From Streptomyces diastatochromogenes (GTDB taxonomy: Bacteria; Actinomycetota; Actinomycetes; Streptomycetales; Streptomycetaceae), in the NCBI RefSeq assembly GCF_002242805.1, contig NZ_MCGQ01000049.1:62001-126000 (forward strand): a stretch of DNA of 64,000 nt, read 5' to 3'. Every line of letters starts with the position of its first letter. Positions within the stretch are counted from its first letter, which is position 1. Below are positions 23,277-30,408 of the stretch, piece by piece. The notes beneath the pieces are model-generated. The model did not search any database and was not told where the DNA came from. It worked only from the letters and a program-made list of their open reading frames with translations. The position numbers were made by a program, and so were the translations under genes.

Positions 23277-24452
23277 TCAGCTCTCGTCGGGCACGGCGTC
23301 CGGACGCGCGTACGTGCGGCCCTTCCAGGCCGCCCCGCGCCCCCGGTAGTGCTGCACGGCGGAGTCGACCGTCATGAGCAGATAGAGGAACGCGATGAAC
23401 GGCAGCAGCGGTGCGAGCCACAGCGGCTGCCCGTAGTAACGGAGCATCGGCACGTACGTCCCCGTCATCACCGTCCACGCCGCCGCGCCCACGACCGCCG
23501 TGGCCGTACTGCCCGCGACCGCGCCCGACACCACGGTCGCGGGCGGCACCAGGTACACCAGGGCGAGCCCGGCGACCGTGCCGAGCAGCAGCAGCGGGTT
23601 GTGCCGCAGCTGGGCGTACGCGCTGCGCGAGACCATCCGCCACAGGTCGTGCAGCCGCGGATAGGGGCGCACGCTGTCCACCCGGTCGGCCAGCCCGAGC
23701 CAGATGTGACCACCGCTGCCCTTCACCGCGCGCGCGAGGGCTACGTCGTCGATGACGGCATGCCGGATGGCGTCCGGGATCCGTGCCTTCTCGGCCATGT
23801 CCGCGCGCAGCAGGACACAGCCGCCGGCGGCCGCCGCCGTCCGCGACCCCCGCAGGCCGATCCACCGGAAGGGATACAGCTGCGCGAAGAAGTAGACGAA
23901 CGCCGGGACCACGAGCCGTTCCCACAGGCTCTCCACCCGCAGGCGCGCCATCTGCGACACCACGTCGAACCCTCCCGTGCGGGCCGCCGCCACCAGCTCA
24001 CGCAGGCTGTCCGGAGCGTGCGCGATGTCCGCGTCCGTCAGGAGCAGATATTCGGGGCCACGCGCGCGTGCGAGGCCGATGCCGTGCCGCACCGCCCACA
24101 GCTTGCCCGTCCAGCCCGCGGGTGGCTCGCCGGGGGAGTCCACCGTGAGCGGCAGCCCGCCGTGCCGCCGCGACAGCTCTCGGGCCAGTTCCCCGGTGCC
24201 GTCCGCGCTCCCGTCGTCCACGAGGAAGACCTCCGCCCGCCCCGGATAGTCCTGCGCGAGCAGCGACGGCAGACTCGCGGGCAGGACGCCGGCCTCGTCA
24301 CGGGCCGGCACGACCACACAGACCGACGGCCATGCGGCAGGATCCCGACGCGGGGGCAGCCGGACATCCGTGCGCCAGAAGAAGCCCTGGCACAGCAACA
24401 GCCAGCACCAGGCGGCGAGGGATACGACGGCGGTCCACACGATCGCGCTCAC
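23277..24452 (-). CDS. Glycosyltransferase family 2, HpnB-like
   Basis: A 391-aa inner-membrane GT-A glycosyltransferase. An N-terminal helix (IVWTAVVSLAAWCWLLLCQG) precedes the catalytic domain: VCVVVPARDEAGVLPASLPS, the DD pair VFLVDDGSADGTG, the DxD in YLLLTDADIAH, and RHAVIDDVALARAVK. Three C-terminal helices end the protein. This arrangement and GWTGKLWAVRHG match the hopene-associated HpnB group. No squalene/hopene cyclase gene is in the window. The GTG start at 24452 is chosen; it ends 5 bp from the TerD stop, tail-to-tail. Confidence 0.85.
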   Translation of the reverse strand: MSAIVWTAVVSLAAWCWLLLCQGFFWRTDVRLPPRRDPAAWPSVCVVVPARDEAGVLPASLPSLLAQDYPGRAEVFLVDDGSADGTGELARELSRRHGGLPLTVDSPGEPPAGWTGKLWAVRHGIGLARARGPEYLLLTDADIAHAPDSLRELVAAARTGGFDVVSQMARLRVESLWERLVVPAFVYFFAQLYPFRWIGLRGSRTAAAAGGCVLLRADMAEKARIPDAIRHAVIDDVALARAVKGSGGHIWLGLADRVDSVRPYPRLHDLWRMVSRSAYAQLRHNPLLLLGTVAGLALVYLVPPATVVSGAVAGSTATAVVGAAAWTVMTGTYVPMLRYYGQPLWLAPLLPFIAFLYLLMTVDSAVQHYRGRGAAWKGRTYARPDAVPDES

Positions 24453-24497
24453 GGGCGCAGTCTGCCCCACCGCACCGGCTTGCAAGGTCGTATCGTC

Positions 24498-24503
24498 TAT
24501 CGT
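24498..24503 (+). promoter_or_regulatory. Candidate -10 element, leaderless
   Basis: TATCGT lies 6 nt before the GTG of the racemase gene. There is no ribosome-binding site between, so the transcript probably begins at or next to the start codon. Confidence 0.5.
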
Positions 24504-24509
24504 GGCCGG

Positions 24510-25304
24510 GTGAAGATCGCGCTCATGGACTCCGGAATCGGCCTGCTGGCGGCCACCGTCGCGGTACGGCGCCTGCGCCCCGACGCTGATCTCGTCCTCT
24601 CTCTCGACCCCGACGGCATGCCCTGGGGGCCGCGCACGCCCGAGGACCTCACCCGGCGTGCCCTGGCCGTCGCCGAGGCCGCCGCGGCCCGCCGGCCCGA
24701 CGCCCTGATCGTCGGCTGCAACACGGCCACCGTGCACGCCCTGCCCGCCCTGCGCGACCACCTGGAGCCCGACATCCCGGTGATCGGCACGGTCCCGGCG
24801 ATCAAGCCGGCCGCCGCCGGCGGCGGCCCCGTCGCCATCTGGGCCACGCCCGCCACCACCGGCAGCCCCTACCAGCGCGGACTCATCGAGGACTTCGCCG
24901 ACGGCGTCAAGGTCACCGAAGTGCCCTGCTGGGGGCTCGCCGAGGCCGTGGAACACGCGGACGAGGCGGCCATCGACGCGGCGGTCGCCGCCGCGGCCGC
25001 GCTGACCCCGCAGGATGTCACGACCGTCGTCCTGGGCTGCACCCATTACGAGCTGGTGGCGGAACGTATCCGCGCCGCCGTCCAGCGTCCCGGTGCCGCA
25101 CCGCTCGTGCTGCACGGCTCCGCCGGCGCCGTGGCCGCCCAGGCCCTGCGCCGAATCGGCGAGCAGCCCGCCCCCGAGGCCCCGGCCGAGGGCACGCTGA
25201 CGGTGCTGCTGAGCGGACGCGAGGGCACGCTGCCCGCGGCCGCGCTGCACTATGCCGAAGGACGGCTGCTGCCGGCCGCCGGCCCGCTCGCCGACCGGCG
25301 GTGA
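24510..25304 (+). CDS. Aspartate/glutamate racemase-family protein (MurI-like)
   Basis: A 264-aa cofactor-independent racemase fold. The N-terminus KIALMDSGIGLLAATVAVRR and the two catalytic cysteines in VGCNTATVHALPAL and VLGCTHYELV identify the MurI/Asp-Glu racemase family. The usual SVFDSGVGG motif is diverged to LMDSGIGLL, so it may be a second, non-essential paralogue rather than the main peptidoglycan MurI. Divergent from the HpnB-like gene, with an apparently leaderless promoter. Confidence 0.85.
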   Translation: MKIALMDSGIGLLAATVAVRRLRPDADLVLSLDPDGMPWGPRTPEDLTRRALAVAEAAAARRPDALIVGCNTATVHALPALRDHLEPDIPVIGTVPAIKPAAAGGGPVAIWATPATTGSPYQRGLIEDFADGVKVTEVPCWGLAEAVEHADEAAIDAAVAAAAALTPQDVTTVVLGCTHYELVAERIRAAVQRPGAAPLVLHGSAGAVAAQALRRIGEQPAPEAPAEGTLTVLLSGREGTLPAAALHYAEGRLLPAAGPLADRR

Positions 25305-25385
25305 CCTGGGGCGGGCGCTTCCACGGGGTGGGCCGCCCGGCGCGGTCACCCTCTGCGAGCCGGTACCCGCGGAGCGAAACCTGAG

Positions 25386-25391
25386 TAACCT
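25386..25391 (+). promoter_or_regulatory. Candidate -10 element, leaderless
   Basis: TAACCT stands 7 nt before the ATG at 25399 and no Shine-Dalgarno sequence intervenes. Confidence 0.5.
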
Positions 25392-25398
25392 CATAAAC

Positions 25399-25944
25399 AT
25401 GAGGAAGCACCGCGACGCCGAGGACGCCTCGCACCCCGACGTGTGGACGGGGCGTGCCACCAACCGGGTGCAGTGGCTGCTGGCGCTGGGCGGCGCGGCC
25501 TGCATGGCGCTCGGCATCGTGCTGGCCGTGGACTCGGCCTGGACCTCCGGCGTCGCCCCGCTGGTGATGTCCGTCGTGGGCTGCATCGCCGCCGGTCTGC
25601 TCGTCCTCTTCGGCACGCTCGCCTTCGTGCACGTGGACCTCAAGCTCGACAAGGAGTGCGTCGAGGTGCGCTGTGGCCACATGGGCGTGCCGCGCCGCCG
25701 CATCCCGCTCTCCGAGGTCGCCGGGGCCGACTTCACCGCCCATGTCACCCCGCGCCAGTGGGGCGGCTGGGGCTACCGGTGGCGCCCCGAGAAGGGCACC
25801 GCGGTCGTCGTCCGCCGGGGCGAGGGCATCGTGCTGCGTCTGTGGGACGGCCACACCTTCACGATCACCGTGGACAACGCGGAAGCGGCGGTGCGGGCCA
25901 TCAGGGACCGGCTGCGGACGATCACACCCGGCACCGCGCGCTGA
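25399..25944 (+). CDS. Membrane protein, PH-domain-like C-terminus
   Basis: A 181-aa protein with two transmembrane helices (WLLALGGAACMALGIVLAVD; VMSVVGCIAAGLLVLFGTLA) and a cytoplasmic beta-rich domain (ECVEVRCGHMGVPRRRIPLS, VVVRRGEGIVLRLWDG, FTITVDNAEAAVRAI) that looks like a bacterial PH domain. No catalytic residues. Function unknown. Its stop lies just before the 27-bp tandem repeats. Confidence 0.75.
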   Translation: MRKHRDAEDASHPDVWTGRATNRVQWLLALGGAACMALGIVLAVDSAWTSGVAPLVMSVVGCIAAGLLVLFGTLAFVHVDLKLDKECVEVRCGHMGVPRRRIPLSEVAGADFTAHVTPRQWGGWGYRWRPEKGTAVVVRRGEGIVLRLWDGHTFTITVDNAEAAVRAIRDRLRTITPGTAR

Positions 25945-25952
25945 TGCCGGCA

Positions 25953-26027
25953 GGCTCGTTCGGGCACACCGAGTAGGCGGGCTCATTCGGGCACACCGAG
26001 ACAGCAGGCTCGTTCGGGCACACCGAG
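25953..26027. repeat. 27-bp tandem repeat, three copies
   Basis: Three copies of GGCTCrTTCGGGCACACCGAG start at 25953, 25980 and 26007, exactly 27 bp apart, with one substitution in the middle copy and variable 6-bp spacers. They occupy the short space between two convergent genes. The 27-bp period is a multiple of three, but the repeats lie outside both supported genes. Confidence 0.85.
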
Positions 26028-26054
26028 AAAGCGCCGGAACACCGGAACGCCTCC

Positions 26055-27020
26055 CTACGGCTCCGGGTACTCGCCGGCCCACGGCCGAGCCGTAGCCCAT
26101 CCCGCCAGGAGCCCCGCGCCCGCGGTCACCGTGGTGAAGCTCAGCGCGTTGCCGACGGAGGCGATGGCGGCCAGAGCGGTCAGGGCCGCGCCCGCGGTGA
26201 GGGCGACCGGTGTGGAGCGCGGGGTGCGCCACAGGGCGTACAGGGCCCAGCCGAACCCGGCAGCCAGCAGGAGCACCCCGACCAGGCCCTGTTCGGCCGC
26301 CTGCTGGAGCAGCGCCGAGTGCGGTCTGCCGTCGGGCAGCACGGCCTGTGGCGCGGTGTCGCTCAGCTCGCCGAAGCGGCCGGGGCCGACGCCCAGGCCC
26401 GTGTCCCGGCGGGCCAGCCGCAGCGCGTCCTGCCACAGCTGGACCCGGTGCGGGGTGAACCGGCTCTCCAGCGCCCCGGCGAGGCCGCCGGGCAGGGCGT
26501 CGGCGGCGACCGCCCAGATCGTCCCCGCCACCAGGGCCGCCGCGAGCGCGAGCCCCGCGATTCCGACGCCTCGGCGGGGCATGGAGCCCGCGGCGAGCGA
26601 GCAGAGCAGTACGGCGGCACTGGCCGCGCAGCCGACGGCCGAGCCCACTGCGGCCCCGGTCAGCACGATTCCGACGGCGAGCAGCCGCAGCCCGAGCCGC
26701 GACGCGGGCCCGCGCGCGGCCCAGGCGGCGCAGCACGCCGCGCCGGTGGCCAGTGCCAGCAGGGCGGCGGTGGCCCCGGCGTGCCCGAGCGGGGCGGCGT
26801 ACCGGGGACCGGGGGAGAGGTCGGGCAGCAGCACGGCCAGCGCGAGTCCGGCCGCCGCGCCGGCGCAGGGCGCGGCCACCGGAAGCAGCGCCCCGGAGAT
26901 CCGGCCCGCGGCGTAACCGGCGACCACGGCGAGTACCGCGAGCAGCACCCCCTCGGGCCGCCCGTCGTGGGCCGCCGCCGTGATCAGTGACCAGGCGGCG
27001 CACGACCCCAGCAGGATCAT
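26055..27020 (-). CDS. O-antigen-ligase-like polytopic membrane protein
   Basis: A 321-aa very hydrophobic protein with about 9-10 helices. The luminal loop ESRFTPHRVQLWQDALRLAR, DTGLGVGPGRFGELS, followed by RPHSALLQQAAEQGLVGVLL, is the Wzy_C/O-antigen-ligase signature (R and H catalytic residues). It is shorter than typical WaaL/Wzy proteins, and the annotated start MILLG may miss one or two N-terminal helices. Likely role: polymerisation or ligation of cell-surface polysaccharide. No polysaccharide cluster is adjacent. Confidence 0.8.
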   Translation of the reverse strand: MILLGSCAAWSLITAAAHDGRPEGVLLAVLAVVAGYAAGRISGALLPVAAPCAGAAAGLALAVLLPDLSPGPRYAAPLGHAGATAALLALATGAACCAAWAARGPASRLGLRLLAVGIVLTGAAVGSAVGCAASAAVLLCSLAAGSMPRRGVGIAGLALAAALVAGTIWAVAADALPGGLAGALESRFTPHRVQLWQDALRLARRDTGLGVGPGRFGELSDTAPQAVLPDGRPHSALLQQAAEQGLVGVLLLAAGFGWALYALWRTPRSTPVALTAGAALTALAAIASVGNALSFTTVTAGAGLLAGWATARPWAGEYPEP

Positions 27021-27307
27021 GCCCGCCCCGTCAGAAACGTTTCGTCTACCCCTGAAAGCGTCCGCACCGGTCGCGGACCTCGTCCCCGTCGACCCCACCC
27101 GTCGCCCCTCGCACCCCGGTCCCCCGACCTGTGGCAGGCCCCGGCCGCACGCACCGGGACCGGCCGCACCGCTGAGGCTCGGGCACACCGTAACGGCTGA
27201 TGACCGATTTGGGCACGAGCGGCGCAGGAACATCGTGATTCCGCCACGGCGCAGGTGAGGGGCACCGCTCGTCCAGCCCGTGCTGTCGGCCCCAACGTCA
27301 ACCGCCG

Positions 27308-27313
27308 TACACT
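27308..27313 (+). promoter_or_regulatory. Candidate -10 element, leaderless
   Basis: TACACT stands 6 nt before the GTG of the lnt gene, with no ribosome-binding site between them. Confidence 0.5.
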
Positions 27314-27319
27314 CCCCGG

Positions 27320-28930
27320 GTGACCGTCACCGCAACTTCCGTGGACCAGTCCGGCCGGCTCGAGTCGCCCCCCGCGCCGAGCGCGCGCGGCCGCCGGCTG
27401 CAGCGCCTGGTCCCGGCCGCCGCCTCCGCGCTCTGCGGAGTGCTGCTCTATGTCAGCTTCCCGCCGCGCCCCCTGTGGTGGCTGGCCCTGCCTGCCTTCG
27501 CCGGCTTCGCCTGGGTACTGCGCGGCCGCACCTGGAAGGCGGCGCTCGGCCTCGGCTACCTCTTCGGACTCGGCTTCCTCCTGCCGCTGCTCGTGTGGAC
27601 CGGCGTGGAGGTCGGCCCCGGCCCCTGGCTCGCGCTGGTCGCCATCGAGGCGGTCTTCGTCGCCCTCGTCGGCGTCGGAGTCGCCGCGGTGTCCAAGCTG
27701 CCCGCCTGGCCGGTGTGGGCGGCCGCCGTCTGGATCGCCGGCGAAGCGGTACGCGCGCGCGTGCCCTTCCGGGGCTTCCCCTGGGGCAAGATCGCCTTCG
27801 GCCAGGCGGACGGCGTCTTCCTGCCGCTCGCCGCGGTGGGCGGCACCCCGGTGCTCGGCTTCGCTGTCGGCCTGTGCGGATTCGGCCTGTACGAGGTGGG
27901 GCGCCTGATCGTCGAGCGCCGCCGCACCCAGACCCTCCGCCGTGGGGCCGCGGCCGCCGCGCTGCTGAGCGTCGCCGTACCGGTGGCGGCAGCGGTCGCC
28001 GCCCAGCCGCTGGTGAGCGACAAGGCCGAGGACGGCACCGCGACCGTCGCGGTCATCCAGGGCAACGTGCCGCGCGCGGGCCTGGAGTTCAGCGCCCAGC
28101 GGCGGGCGGTCCTCGACTACCACGCGCGCGAGACCCTCAAGCTCGCCGCCGACATCAAGGCGGGCAAGGTCGCCAAGCCCGACTACGTGCTGTGGCCGGA
28201 GAACTCCTCCGACATCGACCCCTTCACCAACTCGGACGCGGCCGCTGTCATCGACGAGGCCGCCAAGGCCGTAGGGGTGCCGATCTCGGTCGGCGGGGTC
28301 GTCGAGAGGGACGGCAAGCTGCTCAACGAGCAGATTCTGTGGGACCCGGTCAAGGGACCGACGCAGACCTACGACAAGCGGCAGGTGCAGCCGTTCGGCG
28401 AGTACCTCCCGCTCCGCGGGCTCGTCGGCGCGATCAACAAGAACTGGACCAGCATGGTCCGCCAGGACTTCAGCCGGGGCAGCAAGCCGGGCGTGTTCGA
28501 CTTCGACGGCGCCAAGGTCGGCCTCGCCACCTGCTACGAGGCCGCCTTCGACTGGGCCGTGCGGGACACCGTCACGCACGGCGCGGAGATGATCTCCGTG
28601 CCCAGCAACAACGCCACCTTCGACCGCAGCGAGATGACCTACCAGCAGCTCGCCATGTCTCGCATCCGCGCCGTCGAGCACAGCCGGACTGTGACCGTGC
28701 CGGTGACCAGCGGCGTCAGCGCGATCATCATGCCGGACGGGAAGATCACCCAGAAGACCGGCATGTTCGTGCCCGCCTACCTCGTCCAGAAGGTCCCGCT
28801 GCGCACCTCCGAGACGCCCGCGACCAAGCTGGGCATCCTGCCGGAGATCGCCCTGGTCCTGGTTGCCGCGGGTGGGCTCGGCTGGGCGATCGGGTCAGGG
28901 ATACGGGCCCGGCGCGCGGGTGACGCGTAG
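27320..28930 (+). CDS. lnt: Apolipoprotein N-acyltransferase
   Basis: A 536-aa enzyme that adds the third acyl chain to lipoproteins at the outer face of the membrane. An N-terminal block of about seven helices (FPPRPLWWLALPAFAGFAWV) is followed by a carbon-nitrogen hydrolase domain with the Glu-Lys-Cys triad: Glu in YVLWPENSSDIDPF, Lys in YDKRQVQPFGEYLPLR and Cys in VGLATCYEAAFDW. One C-terminal helix (IALVLVAAGGLGWAIGSGIR) ends the protein. GTG start. Confidence 0.93.
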   Translation: MTVTATSVDQSGRLESPPAPSARGRRLQRLVPAAASALCGVLLYVSFPPRPLWWLALPAFAGFAWVLRGRTWKAALGLGYLFGLGFLLPLLVWTGVEVGPGPWLALVAIEAVFVALVGVGVAAVSKLPAWPVWAAAVWIAGEAVRARVPFRGFPWGKIAFGQADGVFLPLAAVGGTPVLGFAVGLCGFGLYEVGRLIVERRRTQTLRRGAAAAALLSVAVPVAAAVAAQPLVSDKAEDGTATVAVIQGNVPRAGLEFSAQRRAVLDYHARETLKLAADIKAGKVAKPDYVLWPENSSDIDPFTNSDAAAVIDEAAKAVGVPISVGGVVERDGKLLNEQILWDPVKGPTQTYDKRQVQPFGEYLPLRGLVGAINKNWTSMVRQDFSRGSKPGVFDFDGAKVGLATCYEAAFDWAVRDTVTHGAEMISVPSNNATFDRSEMTYQQLAMSRIRAVEHSRTVTVPVTSGVSAIIMPDGKITQKTGMFVPAYLVQKVPLRTSETPATKLGILPEIALVLVAAGGLGWAIGSGIRARRAGDA

Positions 28931-28984
28931 CCATACGTCCGCAGTCCGCCCAGGGAATCCCGCGGACTGAGGGAACCGGCCCGT

Positions 28985-28990
28985 TAGGGT
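28985..28990 (+). promoter_or_regulatory. Candidate -10 element, leaderless
   Basis: TAGGGT stands 7 nt before the ATG of the NUDIX gene; there is no ribosome-binding site. Confidence 0.5.
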
Positions 28991-28997
28991 CGGTTCC

Positions 28998-29477
28998 ATG
29001 GCTACTCCCGACTTCATCCGTACCATCAGGGCCTCGGCGGGCCACCAACTGCTCTGGCTCCCCGGGGTCAGCGCCGTCGTCTTCGACGACCAGGGCAGGA
29101 TCCTGCTGGGGCAGCGCGCGGACAACCACCGGTGGGCACTGCTCTCCGGCATCCCGGAGCCCGGTGAGCAGCCGGCCGCCGCCATCGTGCGCGAGGTGTA
29201 CGAGGAGTCAGCCGTACGGTGCGTCGCCGAACGGGTCGTCATGGTGAAGTCCGGGGACCGGATCACGTACGGCAACGGCGACGTCTGCCAGTTCATGGAC
29301 ATCACCTTCCGCTGCCGGGCCGTCGGCGGCGAGGCACGGGTCAACGACGACGAGTCGCTGGCCGTCGGCTGGTTCGAGGTGGACGCGCTGCCGACGATGG
29401 ACGAACACCAGCTGATCCGGATCAAGCAGGCCCTGTCCGATGAACCCACATGGTTCGACACCACGAGTTTTGAATGA
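28998..29477 (+). CDS. NUDIX hydrolase
   Basis: A 159-aa pyrophosphohydrolase. The Nudix box is GIPEPGEQPAAAIVREVYEE followed by SAV, with the REVYEE core that binds Mg2+. The preceding VSAVVFDDQGRILLGQRADN is the usual first strand pair. The N-terminus DFIRTIRASAGHQLLWLPGV is typical of the group annotated as ADP-ribose or MutT-like hydrolases in Streptomyces. Substrate unknown. Confidence 0.9.
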   Translation: MATPDFIRTIRASAGHQLLWLPGVSAVVFDDQGRILLGQRADNHRWALLSGIPEPGEQPAAAIVREVYEESAVRCVAERVVMVKSGDRITYGNGDVCQFMDITFRCRAVGGEARVNDDESLAVGWFEVDALPTMDEHQLIRIKQALSDEPTWFDTTSFE

Positions 29478-29488
29478 AGTATGGGGTG

Positions 29489-29504
29489 TGACCACATGTG
29501 GTCA
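29489..29504. promoter_or_regulatory. Perfect 16-bp palindrome, probable operator
   Basis: TGACCACATGTGGTCA is fully self-complementary. It ends 27 bp before the dehydrogenase start and 15 bp before a TAGGGT -10, so a bound protein would block RNA polymerase. The regulator is unknown; the GAF/PucR-type gene downstream is a candidate. Confidence 0.7.
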
Positions 29505-29519
29505 GGTAGGGGCGCTGCT

Positions 29520-29525
29520 TAGGGT
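29520..29525 (+). promoter_or_regulatory. Candidate -10 element, leaderless
   Basis: TAGGGT stands 6 nt before the ATG at 29532. A TGGTCA at 29499 inside the palindrome could serve as a weak -35. Confidence 0.5.
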
Positions 29526-29531
29526 CGGCTC

Positions 29532-30332
29532 ATGACCCAGTCCAGCCCCCTGCCCGGCCCCCACGCACCCTCGCTCGACCTCGGCGGCCGTACCGCCCTC
29601 GTCACCGGCGCCGCAGGCGGCATCGGCGGCGCCTGCGCGCTGCGGCTGGCGGCCGCCGGGGCCAAGGTGAGAGCCGTCGACCGGGACGCGTCGGGCCTGG
29701 ACGCACTGGCCGAACGGGCCCGGGACCTGGCGGGCACCGTCGAACCGCACGTCCTGGACCTCACCGACCTGGACGCCGCCGAACACGCCGCCGCCGGCAC
29801 CGACGTCCTGGTCAACAACGCCGGGCTGCAGTTGGTGCGCCCCATCGAGCAGTTCCCGCCCGACGTCTTCCACACGGTGCTGACCGTGATGCTGGAGGCG
29901 CCGTTCCGGCTCATCCGCGGCGCCCTGCCGCACATGTACGCGCAGGGCTGGGGCCGGATCGTCAACGTGTCCTCCGTCCACGGACTGCGCGCCTCGGCCT
30001 TCAAGGCCGCCTATGTGGCCGCCAAACACGGCCTCGAAGGCCTCTCCAAGACGGCCGCCCTGGAGGGCGCCCCCCACGGTGTGACCTCGAACTGTGTGAA
30101 CCCGGCCTATGTGCGCACCCCCCTGGTCGAGAAGCAGATCGCCGACCAGGCCCGGGCACACGGCATCCCCGAAGAGCGCGTCCTGTCCGACATCCTGCTC
30201 AAGGACAGTGCCGTCCAGCGGCTCATCGAACCGGAGGAGGTCGCCGAGGCCGTGGCCTACCTGTGCGGCCCGCAGGCGTCCTTCGTCACCGGTACCTCCC
30301 TGGTGATGGACGGCGGATGGACGGCCCACTGA
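29532..30332 (+). CDS. SDR dehydrogenase, 3-hydroxybutyrate dehydrogenase type
   Basis: A 266-aa classical short-chain dehydrogenase. The NAD-binding motif TGAAGGIGGACALRLAAAG, NNAGLQLVRPIEQFP, catalytic Ser in NVSSVHGLRAS, and Tyr/Lys in AAYVAAKHG are present. CVNPAYVRTPLVEKQI and the C-terminal ASFVTGTSLVMDGGWTAH match D-3-hydroxybutyrate dehydrogenase (BdhA), which oxidises 3-hydroxybutyrate to acetoacetate. Its promoter carries a perfect palindrome and it precedes a PucR-type regulator. Confidence 0.88.
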   Translation: MTQSSPLPGPHAPSLDLGGRTALVTGAAGGIGGACALRLAAAGAKVRAVDRDASGLDALAERARDLAGTVEPHVLDLTDLDAAEHAAAGTDVLVNNAGLQLVRPIEQFPPDVFHTVLTVMLEAPFRLIRGALPHMYAQGWGRIVNVSSVHGLRASAFKAAYVAAKHGLEGLSKTAALEGAPHGVTSNCVNPAYVRTPLVEKQIADQARAHGIPEERVLSDILLKDSAVQRLIEPEEVAEAVAYLCGPQASFVTGTSLVMDGGWTAH

Positions 30333-30408
30333 GCGGGCCGGCAGGGCCCGGCCGGAGAGTTTTCCACAGGCCCGACGGGTCGGGCGGCCGATGCGGAATC
30401 CTGTGACC

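Noticed and set aside
23277..25304. Hopanoid biosynthesis cluster around the HpnB-like gene
   Set aside because: No squalene/hopene cyclase, HpnC/D/E or HpnH is present; neighbours are a TerD protein and a racemase.
25953..26027. CRISPR-like array
   Set aside because: Spacers are only 6 bp, there are three repeats and no cas genes; it is a simple tandem repeat.
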